Assembly: GCA_017871115.1 (NCBI GenBank) | Contig: JAFCIZ010000005.1 | Coordinates: 3,031,501 to 3,095,500, forward strand | DNA from: Cunninghamella blakesleeana | Lineage: Eukaryota > Mucoromycota > Mucoromycetes > Mucorales > Cunninghamellaceae | Length of the DNA: 64,000 nt | Direction: 5' to 3' | Shown: piece by piece, positions 51,943-64,000 of the stretch | Layout: each line of letters opens with the position of its first letter | Numbering within the stretch: the first letter of the stretch is position 1 | Position numbers and translations under genes: made by a program | The notes under the pieces: generated by a model | What the model was told of the DNA's origin: nothing | Seen by the model: only the letters and a program-made list of their open reading frames with translations | Database searches by the model: none

Positions 51943-52098
51943 ATTTTCTCACTTTTCATTTCCATTCCTATGTATAGCATAAATAATAATAAAATATCTC
52001 TTTTTATTTTAGTGTTTAATAATGTCTAAATAAATAAATAAAAAAATTATAATAATAGTAGTATGATATGAGTTGTGTACATTGCTAAATGATCTTAT

Positions 52099-52761
52099 CT
52101 ATTTATCTACTTTGGATTTCTTTTTAATATACAAGCATCCAATATCTAAAAATCCACAAATTTGCTGAATAACATTCAAGGCAAATCTTGTATAATGTAC
52201 AATGGTAATTACAAGGAGTCCAGTAACAATTGACCGATGGTCCTTTTGAATCGTACTACAAGATATAAAAAGAATGAATAAATGAATAAATAAATAGATA
52301 ATAAAATAGCTATTATTTTTCGCCTTTTGTATCTGTTCTCTTCTTTTTTTCTGTATTAATTTTATAATAACATTACTTACATATGGCCAGTGGTTTCTAA
52401 ATAAGCATATAAATATCCTAATGATAATAATCCAAGTACTGGTGTATTAATGTATGGAAAGGGTAATTTTGCAACATGTGAAAGAATCATCAATCCTACT
52501 TGAAAACCAAACAAGAGCCCTAATACTGGAATGAAAAGAGCCAAATGTTTAGTCACAAGATTGGGCCATAAGCACATCCATTCATAAGTTATGTAACTCA
52601 TCAAAATAAATGGTAGGAGTCCAAATAAGGCTTTTATTACTGATTTATCAGGGTGTGAGTGATCAGTAGGTTTAAATTTAACACTAATAACGTTGATGAC
52701 ACTATAATGATTTCGCATTAAAAAGTAAATAAATGATCCATTTTTTTAATGACATTATAAT

Positions 52762-52792
<31 letters not shown>

Positions 52793-53825
52793 TACTTACG
52801 CAGTGACAATGTTTAATAAGAGAACGACTAAACCAATAAGAATTAAAATTTGATTTAATTGAATAGCACCAACCAAACGCAAATAACCATTATCATGAAC
52901 AAAAATAGAAGGTAAAACTTCTTCTAAACGTAAGGTCCAAAAAGCAGGACCAAAATAACCAGTAATTAATTGTACACCAACTAACATTAAAACACCTTCA
53001 ACAGGACCGCTGAAATAGCCCAAATAGAGAGATCCAGTATGGTATTCTTCCCAAGTAGATAAATAAAAGTTACCTAAACTTGCCAATAAAGAGAGTACAG
53101 TCCACCAGCTTTGTCCCAAGCAAGTAGCTGAAGCCCATGTTAATACTCCTAAGGATGTATTAATAGCATCGCAACCTATAATCGTTATTTAAATAATAAC
53201 AGTAGTAATTGTATATATTGGTAATGATAATAATATATAGGAATATATATTGAATATAGGATCAAACATGCTTATCTTTTTAACTCTATACTTTTATGAT
53301 TTTTAACTTACCATGATCAAATAACTCTCCCAATGGTCCTGAGGCACCAGTACGTCTGGCTTGTTTACCATCAATAGCATCCAAAGATTGATAAGTAAAT
53401 AACCCAATACCAAACCTATTATATAAAAAATATTATATAACACAGTGTTTTAGTTCATACAAGTTATATAATTATAAAACAATGTAGGCAATTAACTACT
53501 TACGAGTAATACACCCAGTTAGGGCAGGGACCTAAATCAGGCGCATAATAATATAAGGTAGCTACATTGAAAGCAATACATAATAATCCAAGGAGAGTAA
53601 TCAAGTTTGGACTATAATATATATAAAGTAACAATAATCAATATATAAAGAATATTTGAATAGATCAAAATATTAAATATATACTTACGCTACCCAGAGA
53701 GGAAAGATCTTTACCAAATTATTCCAGTAATGATTAAGAACGTATCTTGATAAAAGAGACTTGTCAACCCCACTGTAGCGATACTTATATAAGTTAGGTA
53801 AGGAATCCTCTGGAATATAACCCAT
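52099..53825 (-). CDS. CDP-alcohol phosphotransferase (choline/ethanolamine phosphotransferase)
   Basis: Exons in transcript order: 53825-53689, 53611-53504, 53415-53312, 53175-52800, 52701-52381, 52255-52099, giving 400 residues. The catalytic motif [20 protein letters not shown] and following GCD fit DGx2ARx8Gx3Dx3D exactly. It transfers phosphocholine or phosphoethanolamine from the CDP-alcohol to diacylglycerol, the last Kennedy-pathway step, in ER/Golgi membranes. An N-terminal [20 protein letters not shown] block is followed by many membrane segments and a C-terminal [13 protein letters not shown] stretch ending in KVDK, as in Cpt1/Ept1. The sequence alone does not decide choline versus ethanolamine preference. 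The gene is divergent from GPD1. Confidence 0.94.
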
Positions 53826-54291
53826 ATTTTATTTTTTATTTTTGTGAATAAATAAATAAAGGAAGGAAAGGAAAAGAAAAAAAAATTGGGGTACGGAGTT
53901 AGTTTTTAAGCTAAATTTTTATTAAAACTCAATGTTGAGAAATCATATGTTGAATTCATGCAGGCAAGCTTTAATCCATCAAAAACTTTGAATATCACCG
54001 TGATGATAAAATCCCTTTTTATTTGTCGGCTGACGACTATAATTTTCTTTTCTTTTCTTTTTGTTGTTGCTGTTGTTGTGTATTATAAAATATACTAAAT
54101 ATTACTTACTAAAATGTAATATTGTTTTTTATTAGTTATTTTTTCATTTTATACTCCATGCATCAAAAAAAAACAAGTAAACAAAAGGTTACATTATGAT
54201 ACTTTTAATCTCCGTTTTCTATTTTAAAAAAAAATTAAAAAACATTTCTTTTTCTTTTTCTACTTTTTTTGGTTTAAAACAATTGGTGAAT
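53826..54291. promoter_or_regulatory. Divergent promoter shared by a phospholipid synthase gene and GPD1
   Basis: 466 bases separate the start codons of the CDP-alcohol phosphotransferase (left) and GPD1 (right). TTTTCTTTTC tracts and a TTG/TGC repeat lie near 54040-54080. No specific operator is recognised. Confidence 0.4.
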
Positions 54292-55492
54292 ATGTTTAGA
54301 AATAATTTTTTTCATACAATAAATAGGTTCTCTAGAAGAACAGTATTTACTACATCTGATTTAAAAAAAGAACGTGTCACTATTATTGGATCTGGCAACT
54401 GGTAAAAAATACGCACAAATTTTTTATTTATTATATTTTTTAGTATCAGGTTTGTTTATATATTTATATATTTATTATTATTATATTAGGGGAACAGCAA
54501 TTGCAAAGATAATTGGAGAAAATGTTCAAAAACATGATCGATTATTTGAGACACAAGTTCGACAATGGGTATTTGAAGAAGAGTATAATGGCATGCCCTT
54601 AACTCAAGTTATTAATGAAACGCATGAAAATCCCAAGTATTTACCAGGTATACAGCTACCCAATAATATCAAAGCTATACCAGAACTTGAAATAGCTTGC
54701 CAGAATAGTAGTGTATTGGTATTCTGTTTACCTCACCAATTTGCAAATAGCGTAGCCAAGCAGCTTGCTAATAATATAAAGTTATCGCCTACTCCAAAAA
54801 TAAAAGCCATATCGCTTATTAAAGGTTTTGATATTCAACCGAATGGAATCCAATTATACTCTAAAATGATCAGTGATCATTTAAATCTTTCTCACGTAGC
54901 TGTTCTTTCTGGTGCTAATATTGCTAATGAAGTAGCTAAGGAACAATTTTGTGAAACAACCATTGGTAGCCCCTCTATACAAGATGGTGAACTATTTTTT
55001 AAGCTATTTAATACACCTTATTTTAAAGTGAATGTGATACGTGATTCTATTGGGACGGAACTGTGTGCTGCTTTGAAAAATATTGTTGCTGTAGCTGCCG
55101 GAATATCGGATGGTTTAGGTTATGGAAGTAATACCAAGGCTGCTCTAATAAGAATTGGTTTAATGGAAATGAAAAAATTTGGAAACTTATTTTTTGGTGA
55201 TACGGTCGAAGATAATACTTTTTTTGAATCTTGTGGAATTGCTGATTTAATCACTACTTGCTTTAATGGACGTAATCGTAAGGTAGCTGAAGCTTTTGTA
55301 AAAACTGGAAAGCCAATTGACATACTTGAAATGGAATTATTGCACGGTCAAAAATTACAAGGTACTCTAACTGCACTTGAAGTTCATCAATTTTTAGTTC
55401 AGCGTAATATGGTATCAGAATTTCCTTTATTTAATGCTGTATATAATATCATTTATAAAAATGCACCACCCCATTCTATTTTACATATGTAA
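54292..55492 (+). CDS. GPD1: NAD-dependent glycerol-3-phosphate dehydrogenase
   Basis: Exons are 54292-54401 and 54490-55492, giving 370 residues. It reduces dihydroxyacetone phosphate to glycerol-3-phosphate, feeding glycerolipid and osmolyte glycerol synthesis. The nucleotide motif GSGNWGTAIAK spans the intron. Other family blocks are CLPHQFANSVAKQL, ISLIKGFD, VLSGANIANEVAKEQFCETT, ALKNIVAVAAGISDGLGYGS (catalytic Lys), SCGIADLITTCFNGRNRKVA and LQGTLTALEVHQFL. The N-terminal MFRNNFFHTINRFSRRTVFT is basic and hydroxylated and could direct a fraction to mitochondria. An in-frame ATG at 54196 would add 32 hydrophobic residues encoded partly by a T/C tract; I prefer 54292. Confidence 0.95.
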
Positions 55493-56906
55493 ATTATTTT
55501 TGATACCATTAAATGTTAATTAAAAAGCATAAACACTATTCCTTTCTCTTCTACATATTTTTGTTTATATATGTATTGGCCAGTTTCATCATTCAGCAAG
55601 TAGAATATTCTTTGATACAGTTTTTAACACCATTAATTGTTGTAAACCAAAGCTGTCTTAAAGATGAAATTAAGCAAGTAATGGCTGTAAATAGAAATGG
55701 AATATATGGAAGAACTGAATTAGTGGGCACTTATAGCAATCCATTTTCATACCAAAATAATTGCATTATGTTATTATTAGGTCTATAACTAATCAGTATT
55801 ACTCGACTATATGATATACTATATTAACATGAACTGCTTAAAATAAATACTAGAGCCACAAATATTTGGTGCCATTGCATTTGAAATTTAATGAAGCTAT
55901 ATGTCAGCTATATAAAATAAATTAAGTATATTTTCAATTATAGAGTAATTGATTATGTTTTTAAAAGTAACTGTGGTTTTATCTTTTTTATTTATTTATT
56001 TTAATATTATAACAAAATATTTTCATATCATATAATCGAGGCTCTTTTTTGTTTTCATTATGCTAATGCTCGTTTATTTTTTATTTTATTTTTATTTTTC
56101 AGGTCAGCGAAAATTCAGAATTAAACAACAGATATTGATATTAGTATGTCGGTAATACAAGTAGGTATCAAGTTGTTGAAAGTAATGACCAAGGAAGTAG
56201 CCATTGAGGTGATAATCAAACTATTATTGATGAATGAACTTTTACCCTCAAATGAATTTGAATTTGTGTAATAAACAGCAGAGCTGTAAGTGTATTAGTG
56301 ATATTTAATTGAAATTTCTTTCATCTACTTATATTAAGTTTAATTGTTAATTCAATGAAGTGAAAAAATCTTTGTACTTGTATTAATAAATAAATTAGTG
56401 AATGCAAAACTCTATTACTATATGAATTCACTCTTAAGTATTTTATTTTGGTAATCCTGATTCTGGTGTTTACTTTTGTTGATAAAGTGACACATTTGTA
56501 ATATACATTTGTAAAAAATACGATAACAGTAAAGGATTAGTTACATGTATTTTGTTTCTATTACAACCAATGATGCAAACATGGCAGTTAAAAAAATCAC
56601 CACCTAGATTAAAAATGCAGCCAGACACTCGTGTTAGCAAATTATTAGGAATGAATTGAAAATACAATTATAGAATTGATGAATTCAAACCATACTGAAA
56701 AGTAAATACTCTATAACTATCTATAACATTCATAATGATAACAGATTAAATAAAATTTTTACAATCTATTTTGATTGGGCAAAGGTATAGATAAATATAT
56801 TTAATATATGAAAAGGATTACATAATGATAACGATAACAATAATGAGTAATAAAATAGATATTTCATAAATATCAATAAAATAAGAAAAATAAAATAATG
56901 GTAATA

Positions 56907-56957
<51 letters not shown>

Positions 56958-57018
56958 GAATACATAGTCATAATAAGAGTAAAATAGCGGTAAGTATAGA
57001 AATAATATAACAATAAAG
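55493..57018. other. 1.5 kb spacer with eroded frames and TAA microsatellite
   Basis: Frames at 55513-55788 (+, 91 residues) and 56470-56667 (-, 65 residues) have less AT-biased patches but no recognisable family and no start or splice support. They may be transposon or gene relics. A TAA/AAT microsatellite covers about 56909-56957, just past the BEM1 stop. Confidence 0.4.
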
Positions 57019-59104
57019 TTAGTCTACAAAAATAGTTAATTTTCCACGTTGAATAGCTAAAGCAAAAGCATTTTCCATATCAGTATCTGTTTCCAAAGGA
57101 AGGTATTCTCCTTCACGGATGTCATTTTTATACTTCATAGAGGCTAAAGTTCCCAATCTATCTTTAATATGTGATTTTAATTCCTGTAAACTACAATCAG
57201 CAGGCATCTTAACAGCAAATATGTCATCTTTATGAACAATTTTAATTTTAACTTTTGTTCTTCCTTCGCTTATTAATACTGGTAGCTGAGTATAATTGTC
57301 TAAAGTTTTAGGTATTGTTGTTATATTGTTGTTAAAACTCGATATTACACCTTTTTGAGGATCATATTCAATTTCCAAATCATTTTGTTTTATTCCTAAA
57401 AGCTGATTCTGTATAAGTTTACTTTCAGATATATGTAATGGTAACGTCAATAATTGTTTACAGTATCTGTCCAAATCCTTTCGTCTTTCCTCTATTAAGT
57501 AAATAATATATATATATATATATATGTCAATAAATAGTTATATTTACATGTGTGATTTTTCTTTTTCATTTATGATATTTTAATTATATTTTACTTGTAA
57601 TCTCTTCGTCTATTATATCCAAAGGTCCGGGCATATATGGTATAATTCGTGGCTGGTCTCGTTTTCCTCCTTCTTCTGGATAATCTTGCATAAGCTGGAT
57701 ATGAAATTTATAAAAATCTAAATAAATAAAATGATTGCTTAATCAAAGAAACTGTGTTTATATACACGTATATATATTTTTATTATTGCTAATTTACCTT
57801 CATAAGTTCTATATAATACACGATATTTTCCATTATTAACATTAGCAAATAAAATAAAACTATATTGACCAGCTTCCATAACATGGGAATCTACCGTCAC
57901 ACTCACCACTTTAATAATTGGTAATTGGGAATGTCGTACTGTTTGCCTCTGATGGGATTTAAGGATACTGTCTTTTTTTTTTTTTTTTGATTCATCATTT
58001 GAATGAAATTGGCTTAATTCTTCATGGTGTGGTTGTTTTTGTTGTTTATCAATTGTCGAATAAGAATGCTCATTTTTATCTTGTTTAGTTGATGATGAAG
58101 AGAGGATAGAAAGAGAAGGTGACATTGGATGTTGTTCTTTCATAGATAAGTGGGAAGGATATTCTGAATAATGACTAGATATTGATGAAGATGAATATCG
58201 ATTATTAGATAAAGCAGTGTTATGAAGTGAAATACTAGAAGCTTCATATGTTTGAGTCATTTTTTTCCACTCTTCTAATTTAGGTATTTTGACCGATAAT
58301 CGAGACTGTGAAGATGTTGTTGTTGGCATACTTGAATTAGGAAAAACAACATTGTTTGTGAGAACATCATGTAGCTGTACAAAACTTACAGGAATTAAAC
58401 CTAAAAGCAGATATTATTATTACATGTTAATTAATTTGTACAATTTTTTTTTAATATTATTTAATAGAAAGGAAATGTCTATTTATTTAAAATAATGTTT
58501 ACCCGCTCTACCAAGTCGAGCGATAGGCTTTGCCACATACCACTCTTTATTTGACTGAGCTATGACAATAATAGCTTCGTTGGCTTTACATTCTAATTCA
58601 TCTGGTCTTTCCGCAATAAAATCATACAAGACAATTCCATAATATTGTTGTGGCTGTTGTTCCATAGAAGACCTTAGACTATCTATATATTTATATATAT
58701 ACATGTATGTATGTATGTGTTAAAATATGTATCATATTAGCTGTCTAATATATACCTATATATCTATATATATTACTTGGTTGTTTGAGGTGTTCATTAG
58801 GTTGTATATAACTTAATTTTCTCGTATTTTTGACAATAACTTCAAAATAAGGAACAGGAACTAAACCTTTTGCATTCGATAAAGGATTAAAAGCAACATA
58901 CCAATTAAAATCATTTTCTCTTCCAATAACATGAAAAAAATCACCTTTTTCAAATGATAATTCATGTTCTTCCTGAGCTTGATAAGAATAAACTGCTTTT
59001 ATAATTTTTTTTGGTAGTACTGTATAATCAATGGAAGCTGTTGATTTAGCTTTAATATAAGATTGACGATTAGATGAAGCATTTATTTTATGTTTATTAG
59101 TCAT
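57019..59104 (-). CDS. BEM1: Polarity scaffold Bem1/Scd2 (SH3-SH3-PX-PB1)
   Basis: Exons in transcript order: 59104-58777, 58682-58503, 58400-57798, 57717-57595, 57491-57019, giving 568 residues. First SH3 about 34-92 (IIKAVYSYQAQEEHELSFEK, then WYVAFNP). Second SH3 about 124-184 (YGIVLYDFIAERPDELECKA, WYVAKPI, GLIPVSFVQL). A Ser/Lys-rich linker follows. PX domain about 315-440 (QYSFILFANVNNGKYRVLYR, TYEDFYKFHIQLMQDYPEEG, RKDLDRYCKQLLTLP). C-terminal PB1 about 485-568 (KIKIVHKDDIFAVKMPADCS). In other fungi Bem1 holds Cdc42, its exchange factor and a PAK kinase together at growth sites. The domain order is complete, so full function is expected in hyphal polarity. Confidence 0.95.
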
Positions 59105-60563
59105 TGTAAAAAAGTAGTTTTCATTAATATATGTACGAAGAAAAATTCTTTTTATACTAAAAAAAAAGAGAAAACGGGAAGAGAAAACAATAAACTCAAA
59201 CTTTAAAAAAAATATAGTATTACTAAATTTGGGCTATGACTTTTTTTTAAAAAAAAGTATGAATTTAACATTTAAATAATTTTGAGTATACTTTAAGTAT
59301 ATGGAAAGGCGCAAAAGTTTATTAAATAGATATATTATGTACTACTTCAGGAATTAAATCTAAAATGGATAAAGAAAGGAAGAATATTAAAAAGAAACAG
59401 CAAAACAACTTATAGAATATGATCGAAGAACGAAATCATTAAAGGCTATATCAGAGAAAAAGTATTAAGTGGATTAAAAAAGGTTTATACATATGTAAAT
59501 ACAAAAAAAAAAACATAAAATAAATTAAATATTAAAACAGGGAAAAAACATCTTCATTATTATTAATATTATAATAAGTAATAAAAATAGGAAAAAATAT
59601 ATTTTATTTTTAATATACGTAACGTAGATATTTTCTCTAATTTTGGATATCATTAATTAGTTTATACTTTTTTCCCAGTATATAATAATAATAATAAAGA
59701 GCAATATAATTTTTTTTTAAAATTTAAAATGTTATTTAATACGAATTTATATACCGAAATAATAACATTAATAATAAAAAATAGGTATAATAGTGAATAT
59801 ATGAATTAAGCACCAAAAAGCTTTTTACAGCAAATAAAGCTTCCTTTTTTTTAAACATTACATTAATTCTTTTTTATTAATTTTATATTTATATAAAATG
59901 TAAAATAGAAAGTCTTTTTTATTTAATCATAGTAATAAATTATCTATTATGTATGATTCTTTTTTATCAAAATTTTCTAATATCAATGCAAAATATATTA
60001 ATTGTATATATACAAAAATCTTTTGAAATGTACATATAAAAAACTATATAGAATATCAAAAAAAAATCTGGTTGGTTGAAAAAATAGTTCACATGACTTA
60101 AAATTTTCCAATGAAAAAAAGACTTTTATTCAGTTTGCTTCTTTTTATCACCTTTCTTTTTATTTTTTTTACTTTTTACTTATATATTAAATTCAATTTT
60201 ATCGCTAATATCAGTACACTACTATAGCAACTACTTTTCAATATAAATTATTCGATTTATTCAACTCTAATATTATTTGTTTGTTCTATCTGCCTTTTTT
60301 TTAAAATTATAAAGTAAATAATTAACTTTCATAGTAAGTTTATTTTATTTTCTTATCTTTTTTTTCTCTTTAACTTATTAAAGAAAAGAAGGATAAAATA
60401 TATTTCATTACCTAAATATATATATGTATATACATATGAAAGGGGATTTTATCTCATTTTATTTTACTTGGTATGTTTACTAATGTCAATTTTTTTATCT
60501 TTAAATATTGCTTTATTACTATTAGTTACCAAGAAACTAAAGTTTTATGAACATATGACGTAT
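59105..60563. other. Divergent 1.5 kb intergenic region
   Basis: Very AT-rich with many A and T runs. It separates BEM1 from the gene at 60564. No ORF or RNA gene is recognised. Confidence 0.4.
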
Positions 60564-63128
60564 ATGAAATCAGCATATAAAAAATCTCACACTTACCCAA
60601 AAATAGGTACTTGAAAAAGATAAAAAATAGATTTTAATATACATACCCCGTGCTTATTTCGCAGCAATTTTTGTAACGATACATTTTTTAATAACATTAA
60701 TTATTATTATTATTATTAACTTTTGACAGATGCCAGATCTACAATTAATTCACCTCCAAGTTTAGAAATACATGATCAATCATCCCATAGCCATGATATT
60801 CAATCATCTATTGCATGCTCATCACCTGTCACAGAACCAGCAGCATCTAAACCATCATCTCCTTTATCATCACCGTCATTATCTACTGCGGTTCATCGAC
60901 CTAGTTCATCCCCTTCTTCTATTGATTATGGTTCTTTATATGAAGCTATGAAGGATCAGCAACAACAGCAACAACAGCAACAACAAGATGAAGAAGATTA
61001 CAATAATGAAGTACCAAGTTCACTGAATTCCATGATTTCTTTAGACGGAGATGAATTAGCTCAAAAAATAGATGTCATTGAACAATTAGAAACCATTACT
61101 TTTTTAAGAGTCCTTTATTTAGGTGTAGCTTCTCTTGATGAAAAAAGATTATTTTTAAAAAAGCTATCAGATGGACTATCTGAAACTTTATTTCGACAAG
61201 CACCTATTACTTCCCCTCGCCCTACTGCATCATCAACATCATCATGCAACGATTGTAGTTTTTACGAAAGAAAGCACCATCTATTCCCACTTAATATATT
61301 TAAATCAGAAGACGTTCATATAGATTACTCTAATTTATTGGAAGATAATGGTGTTGTTATTGTGGAAGCTGATTTTACTCATGATAACAGTACCCAAGAA
61401 CATATACAACCAATTTATGATATGGATTTTATATTAAATTATATATATATTCAAAGTGTTTCTAGCCATTCTACAGATTTACTTCAATCTATACTTTCAC
61501 CTCCTGATCATTGGAAATCCCAACCTTTTAAAGGACATCTCTTTTCAGAAAGTACTCCAAATGGTATTGATTTATGTGTTTATTTTTATCATGATGCTGA
61601 ATCACATACCGAAGTTACTAAAGATTTAGAAATCTTATGGAAAATTCATGCATTAAATATTCCTATTTTACCTATCCTTTCCATGTCGAATCAAAAACCT
61701 TCCCAACTAAATGCCGAAACATCAAATATCTCTATTACGTCATTTCCATTATCACCTTCAGTGATATCATCTCCAACGACTACAGATATTATAGACACTG
61801 ATAAATATGCTAACCAACGACCAATAGAAATACGACGTAACGATCTTGCCAATATTTTTTCAAAATGGAAAATCAAAATGATGGATATATCAGATTTGGA
61901 TATTATTGATCAGCCTTCTTTTAATCAAAAAGGAAAATCAAAAAAAGGAATAAACCAAGATAAAGATTTGGAAGAAAAATTGGGGACTATATGGGCTAAT
62001 TCCAGTATCTTATTACCTACGCCATACCACATATTAACGTTATTTCAATTCATGGTAATTGATAGATGGGTTGTATCAAAATTACTAAAAACAATCAATG
62101 ATATAGCAATTGATCGTAGAAATGGGAAATATAAAACAATTAATAACATTGAATCAGTCTCTCTCAAAATGAAAAATGATAATGATAACGACAATAGTAA
62201 TATTAATGATGATATAGATACCGATAATAACAACAGAAGTACTAGTGGTGACAGTAGTAGTCGTGATACAGTGACTAATAATGATAGTTATATAAACGAT
62301 CAGAAATCAACCATAACTTCATCCTCAACAAATCATTCATCTTCCTCTATTTTTACACAAAACACTTTTCATGAAGGAAAGATAAATTACGATCATGTTA
62401 ACCAGCATCATCACCAGCATCACCACCACCACCACCACCAACAGCGCCCACATCTACATCATCAATCAATTTTTTCATTTAACAAGAATTATAAATCCAA
62501 CATACAATTCATTCAACGATTAATATTACCTTTTATCATTGCCATAATATGCATTATTTTTTACATAACACCTCACACATATTTTAATTTTACTTCTCAA
62601 TCTCGATGGCATGCTTCACTAGTCATGGTTTCTCATCAAAAAGGAAAAACAATGAATTTTATGGTAAACGTTTATGATGCGAATGATAAACCTAGTTGGG
62701 CACCTGAAATTCCTTTATTATCTACTAATTTACCACTGGTTAGCACAAGTAAAACTGCATTATCTGATATATCTATATCTTATGATATATACCCACTACC
62801 AAATAATTCTGATACAACAAATGGTATATACCTATATTCCATATCATTACCACCATGTCATTTGTTAGATCCACATTTACCCTATGTGATACAAGTAAAA
62901 TACATTCCTAACTTATTTGAGAAACATAACGGTATCCAAGGCAGTCCTTTTTATTTATCAGAAAAATTAATTTGTGATGATACAACTACAGATGGTACTT
63001 CCGATACATGGGTAGGTCAATATATTGAAATGATCCAACATTTCAGACAACATGCATTAATGTATATAACTCATAGTGCCAAAATTTTCGATGCATCTCT
63101 TGATGATTCGATTATTGAAAATAATTAA
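60564..63128 (+). CDS. Large single-pass membrane protein of unknown function
   Basis: Proposed exons are 60564-60606 and 60730-63128, giving 813 residues. The start exon (MKSAYKKSHTYPKI, then Asp across the junction) is inferred from phase and a TTTTGACAG acceptor. Without it no ATG begins the frame. The N-terminus is Ser/Pro-rich with a poly-Gln run. Residues about 120-440 form an alternating strand/helix region with TFLRVLYLGVASLDEKRLFL and ALNIPILPILSMSNQKPSQ, reminiscent of a degenerate GTPase fold lacking a P-loop. An Asn/Asp/Ser tract and a poly-His run (about 571-592) precede one strong membrane segment (LILPFIIAIICIIFYITP, about 610-630). The C-terminal about 180 residues look like a beta domain ending in YVIQVKY and IQGSPFYL, resembling a filamin-type repeat. 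These domain ideas are inference; I assign no function. Confidence 0.7.
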
Positions 63129-63639
63129 AATAATAATAATATTATTATTATTCTCTTATTGTATATATACTTTATTTATTTTTATATATTCTTTTCTTTT
63201 CTTTTTCTTTTTCTTTTTCTTTTTTAAAGTATATAATTAATGGAATTGTATATATGTTTTTATGGGTTATATTTGGGTATTAGTATAGGTTGTTTTTATT
63301 TTTTAATTTTTAATTTTTCATCGCTATAACAAAACTTTATGATTTATTCTTAATTATTGGATACATTATCTATAAAAAAATCGTTATTTAATTTTTTTAT
63401 TTTTTCAAATAAATAGCTGAATAATAATTTTTTTTTTTCATTTATTTATAGCATAAAAATTGCTTTAAATATATATACATTATATTATGTTAGAAGTCAA
63501 AGTTTAAACTTTACTTTTGACTATCCAAGTATTTTTCCAATTATACATTAGAAAAAATAAGAAATCCTAGATAATTAAATGTGACAGGAGCTTCTTTGTT
63601 TTACCTCAAAGTAAAGTTATGCTGAATAAACTAATATTT
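63129..63639. other. 3' spacer with CTTTTT tract
   Basis: It contains TAT and CTTTTT microsatellite runs (about 63190-63225) and AT-rich DNA. No gene is supportable. Confidence 0.4.
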
Positions 63640-63879
63640 TGATTCTAGGAGGTGGATCTTGACCATTCAATATAAAGAAATAGATTTCGCAGTATTAGTA
63701 TTCACATTTAAAATTTTAGAATAAGTATCGTTTATTCCATAAAATATTAAAACCATAATATTCTTCATGAGAATAATTATATCATCGACATGCTCCAAAC
63801 ATATAATACAGGGAAATATATTAGTAATTGAATGAGTGGGCTGATTGGCATCTAGTAGAAGAGAGAATTTCAAACTCAT
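63640..63879 (-). pseudogene. Decayed LINE reverse-transcriptase fragment
   Basis: The minus-strand frame contains CLEHVDDIIIL followed 20-30 residues later by TYSKILNVNTNTAKSISL. The first resembles the YADD catalytic box of LINE reverse transcriptases (Tyr-Ala changed to His-Val). The second resembles the YSKxSNAKxNxxKSxAxSL segment that normally follows it. Upstream and downstream frames are closed, so only a relic remains. Confidence is limited by the short length. Confidence 0.45.
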
Positions 63880-64000
63880 AAGGAGTGTGTATATTGTTTT
63901 GAAGAGGTAGTAAGAGTTGTGAACAAAAAAAAGTATTGCTGACTTGGAGAATATTTTTTTTTACATATTTATATATAATGGATCTGGTAATTTTTTTCTT
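63880..64000. other. Right edge, nothing recognised
   Basis: The last 120 bases may continue the LINE relic, but no frame is informative. Confidence 0.3.

Noticed and set aside
54196..54291. Upstream in-frame ATG for GPD1
   Set aside because: The added 32 residues come from a T/C tract. 54292 gives a compact N-terminus, although transcript data could reverse this.
59105..60563. Possible small genes in AT-rich spacers
   Set aside because: No frame longer than background and no family feature.

Overview
The window is nuclear DNA of a filamentous fungus, most likely an early-diverging one in Mucoromycota and probably Mucorales. It is roughly three-quarters A+T. Most genes are broken by short introns of about 50 to 120 bases with GTAAGT-like donors and TAG or CAG acceptors, and spacers are filled with TA and TAA microsatellites. 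The gene set is plainly eukaryotic and fungal: Nsp1, ALG7, a Pma1-type proton pump, Bem1 and Fes1. A full-length MED23-like Mediator subunit, which budding yeast lacks, fits an early-diverging lineage. The species call is inference; no rRNA or mitochondrial marker is present. Exon boundaries were set by hand from splice signals and checked for phase.

Left end (1-8.5 kb) is an accessory zone. It holds a LINE-type zinc-knuckle ORF1 with an A-rich tail on the minus strand, a nearly perfect 0.9 kb palindrome, a LINE endonuclease fragment, a second broken ORF1 copy, and then a seven-exon basophilic-site-rich protein of unknown function.

Middle (9-34 kb) is ordinary housekeeping sequence: nucleoporin NSP1, a MIT-domain protein, an ABCF ATPase, the 17-exon MED23 gene, NKAP, ARP4 and ALG7. 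MED23, NKAP and ARP4 form a contiguous transcription/chromatin block, with MED23 and NKAP divergent and NKAP and ARP4 convergent.

The second accessory zone (34-38.5 kb) is a degenerate repeat array. It carries an apparently intact DD34E Tc1/mariner element with about 148-bp terminal inverted repeats and a palindromic minisatellite.

Right end (39-63 kb): plasma-membrane H+-ATPase, a circularly permuted mitochondrial-type GTPase, a Grainyhead/CP2 transcription factor, FES1, glucose-6-phosphate isomerase, a CDP-alcohol phosphotransferase divergent from NAD-dependent glycerol-3-phosphate dehydrogenase, the polarity scaffold BEM1, and a large unknown membrane protein. A decayed reverse-transcriptase fragment closes the window.

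The strongest candidates for something undescribed are the 0.9 kb palindrome (a non-autonomous element or hairpin-RNA locus), the iterated TTTGTCG motifs inside the Tc1 termini, and two lineage-type proteins without an obvious family (5.9-8.5 kb and 60.6-63.1 kb).
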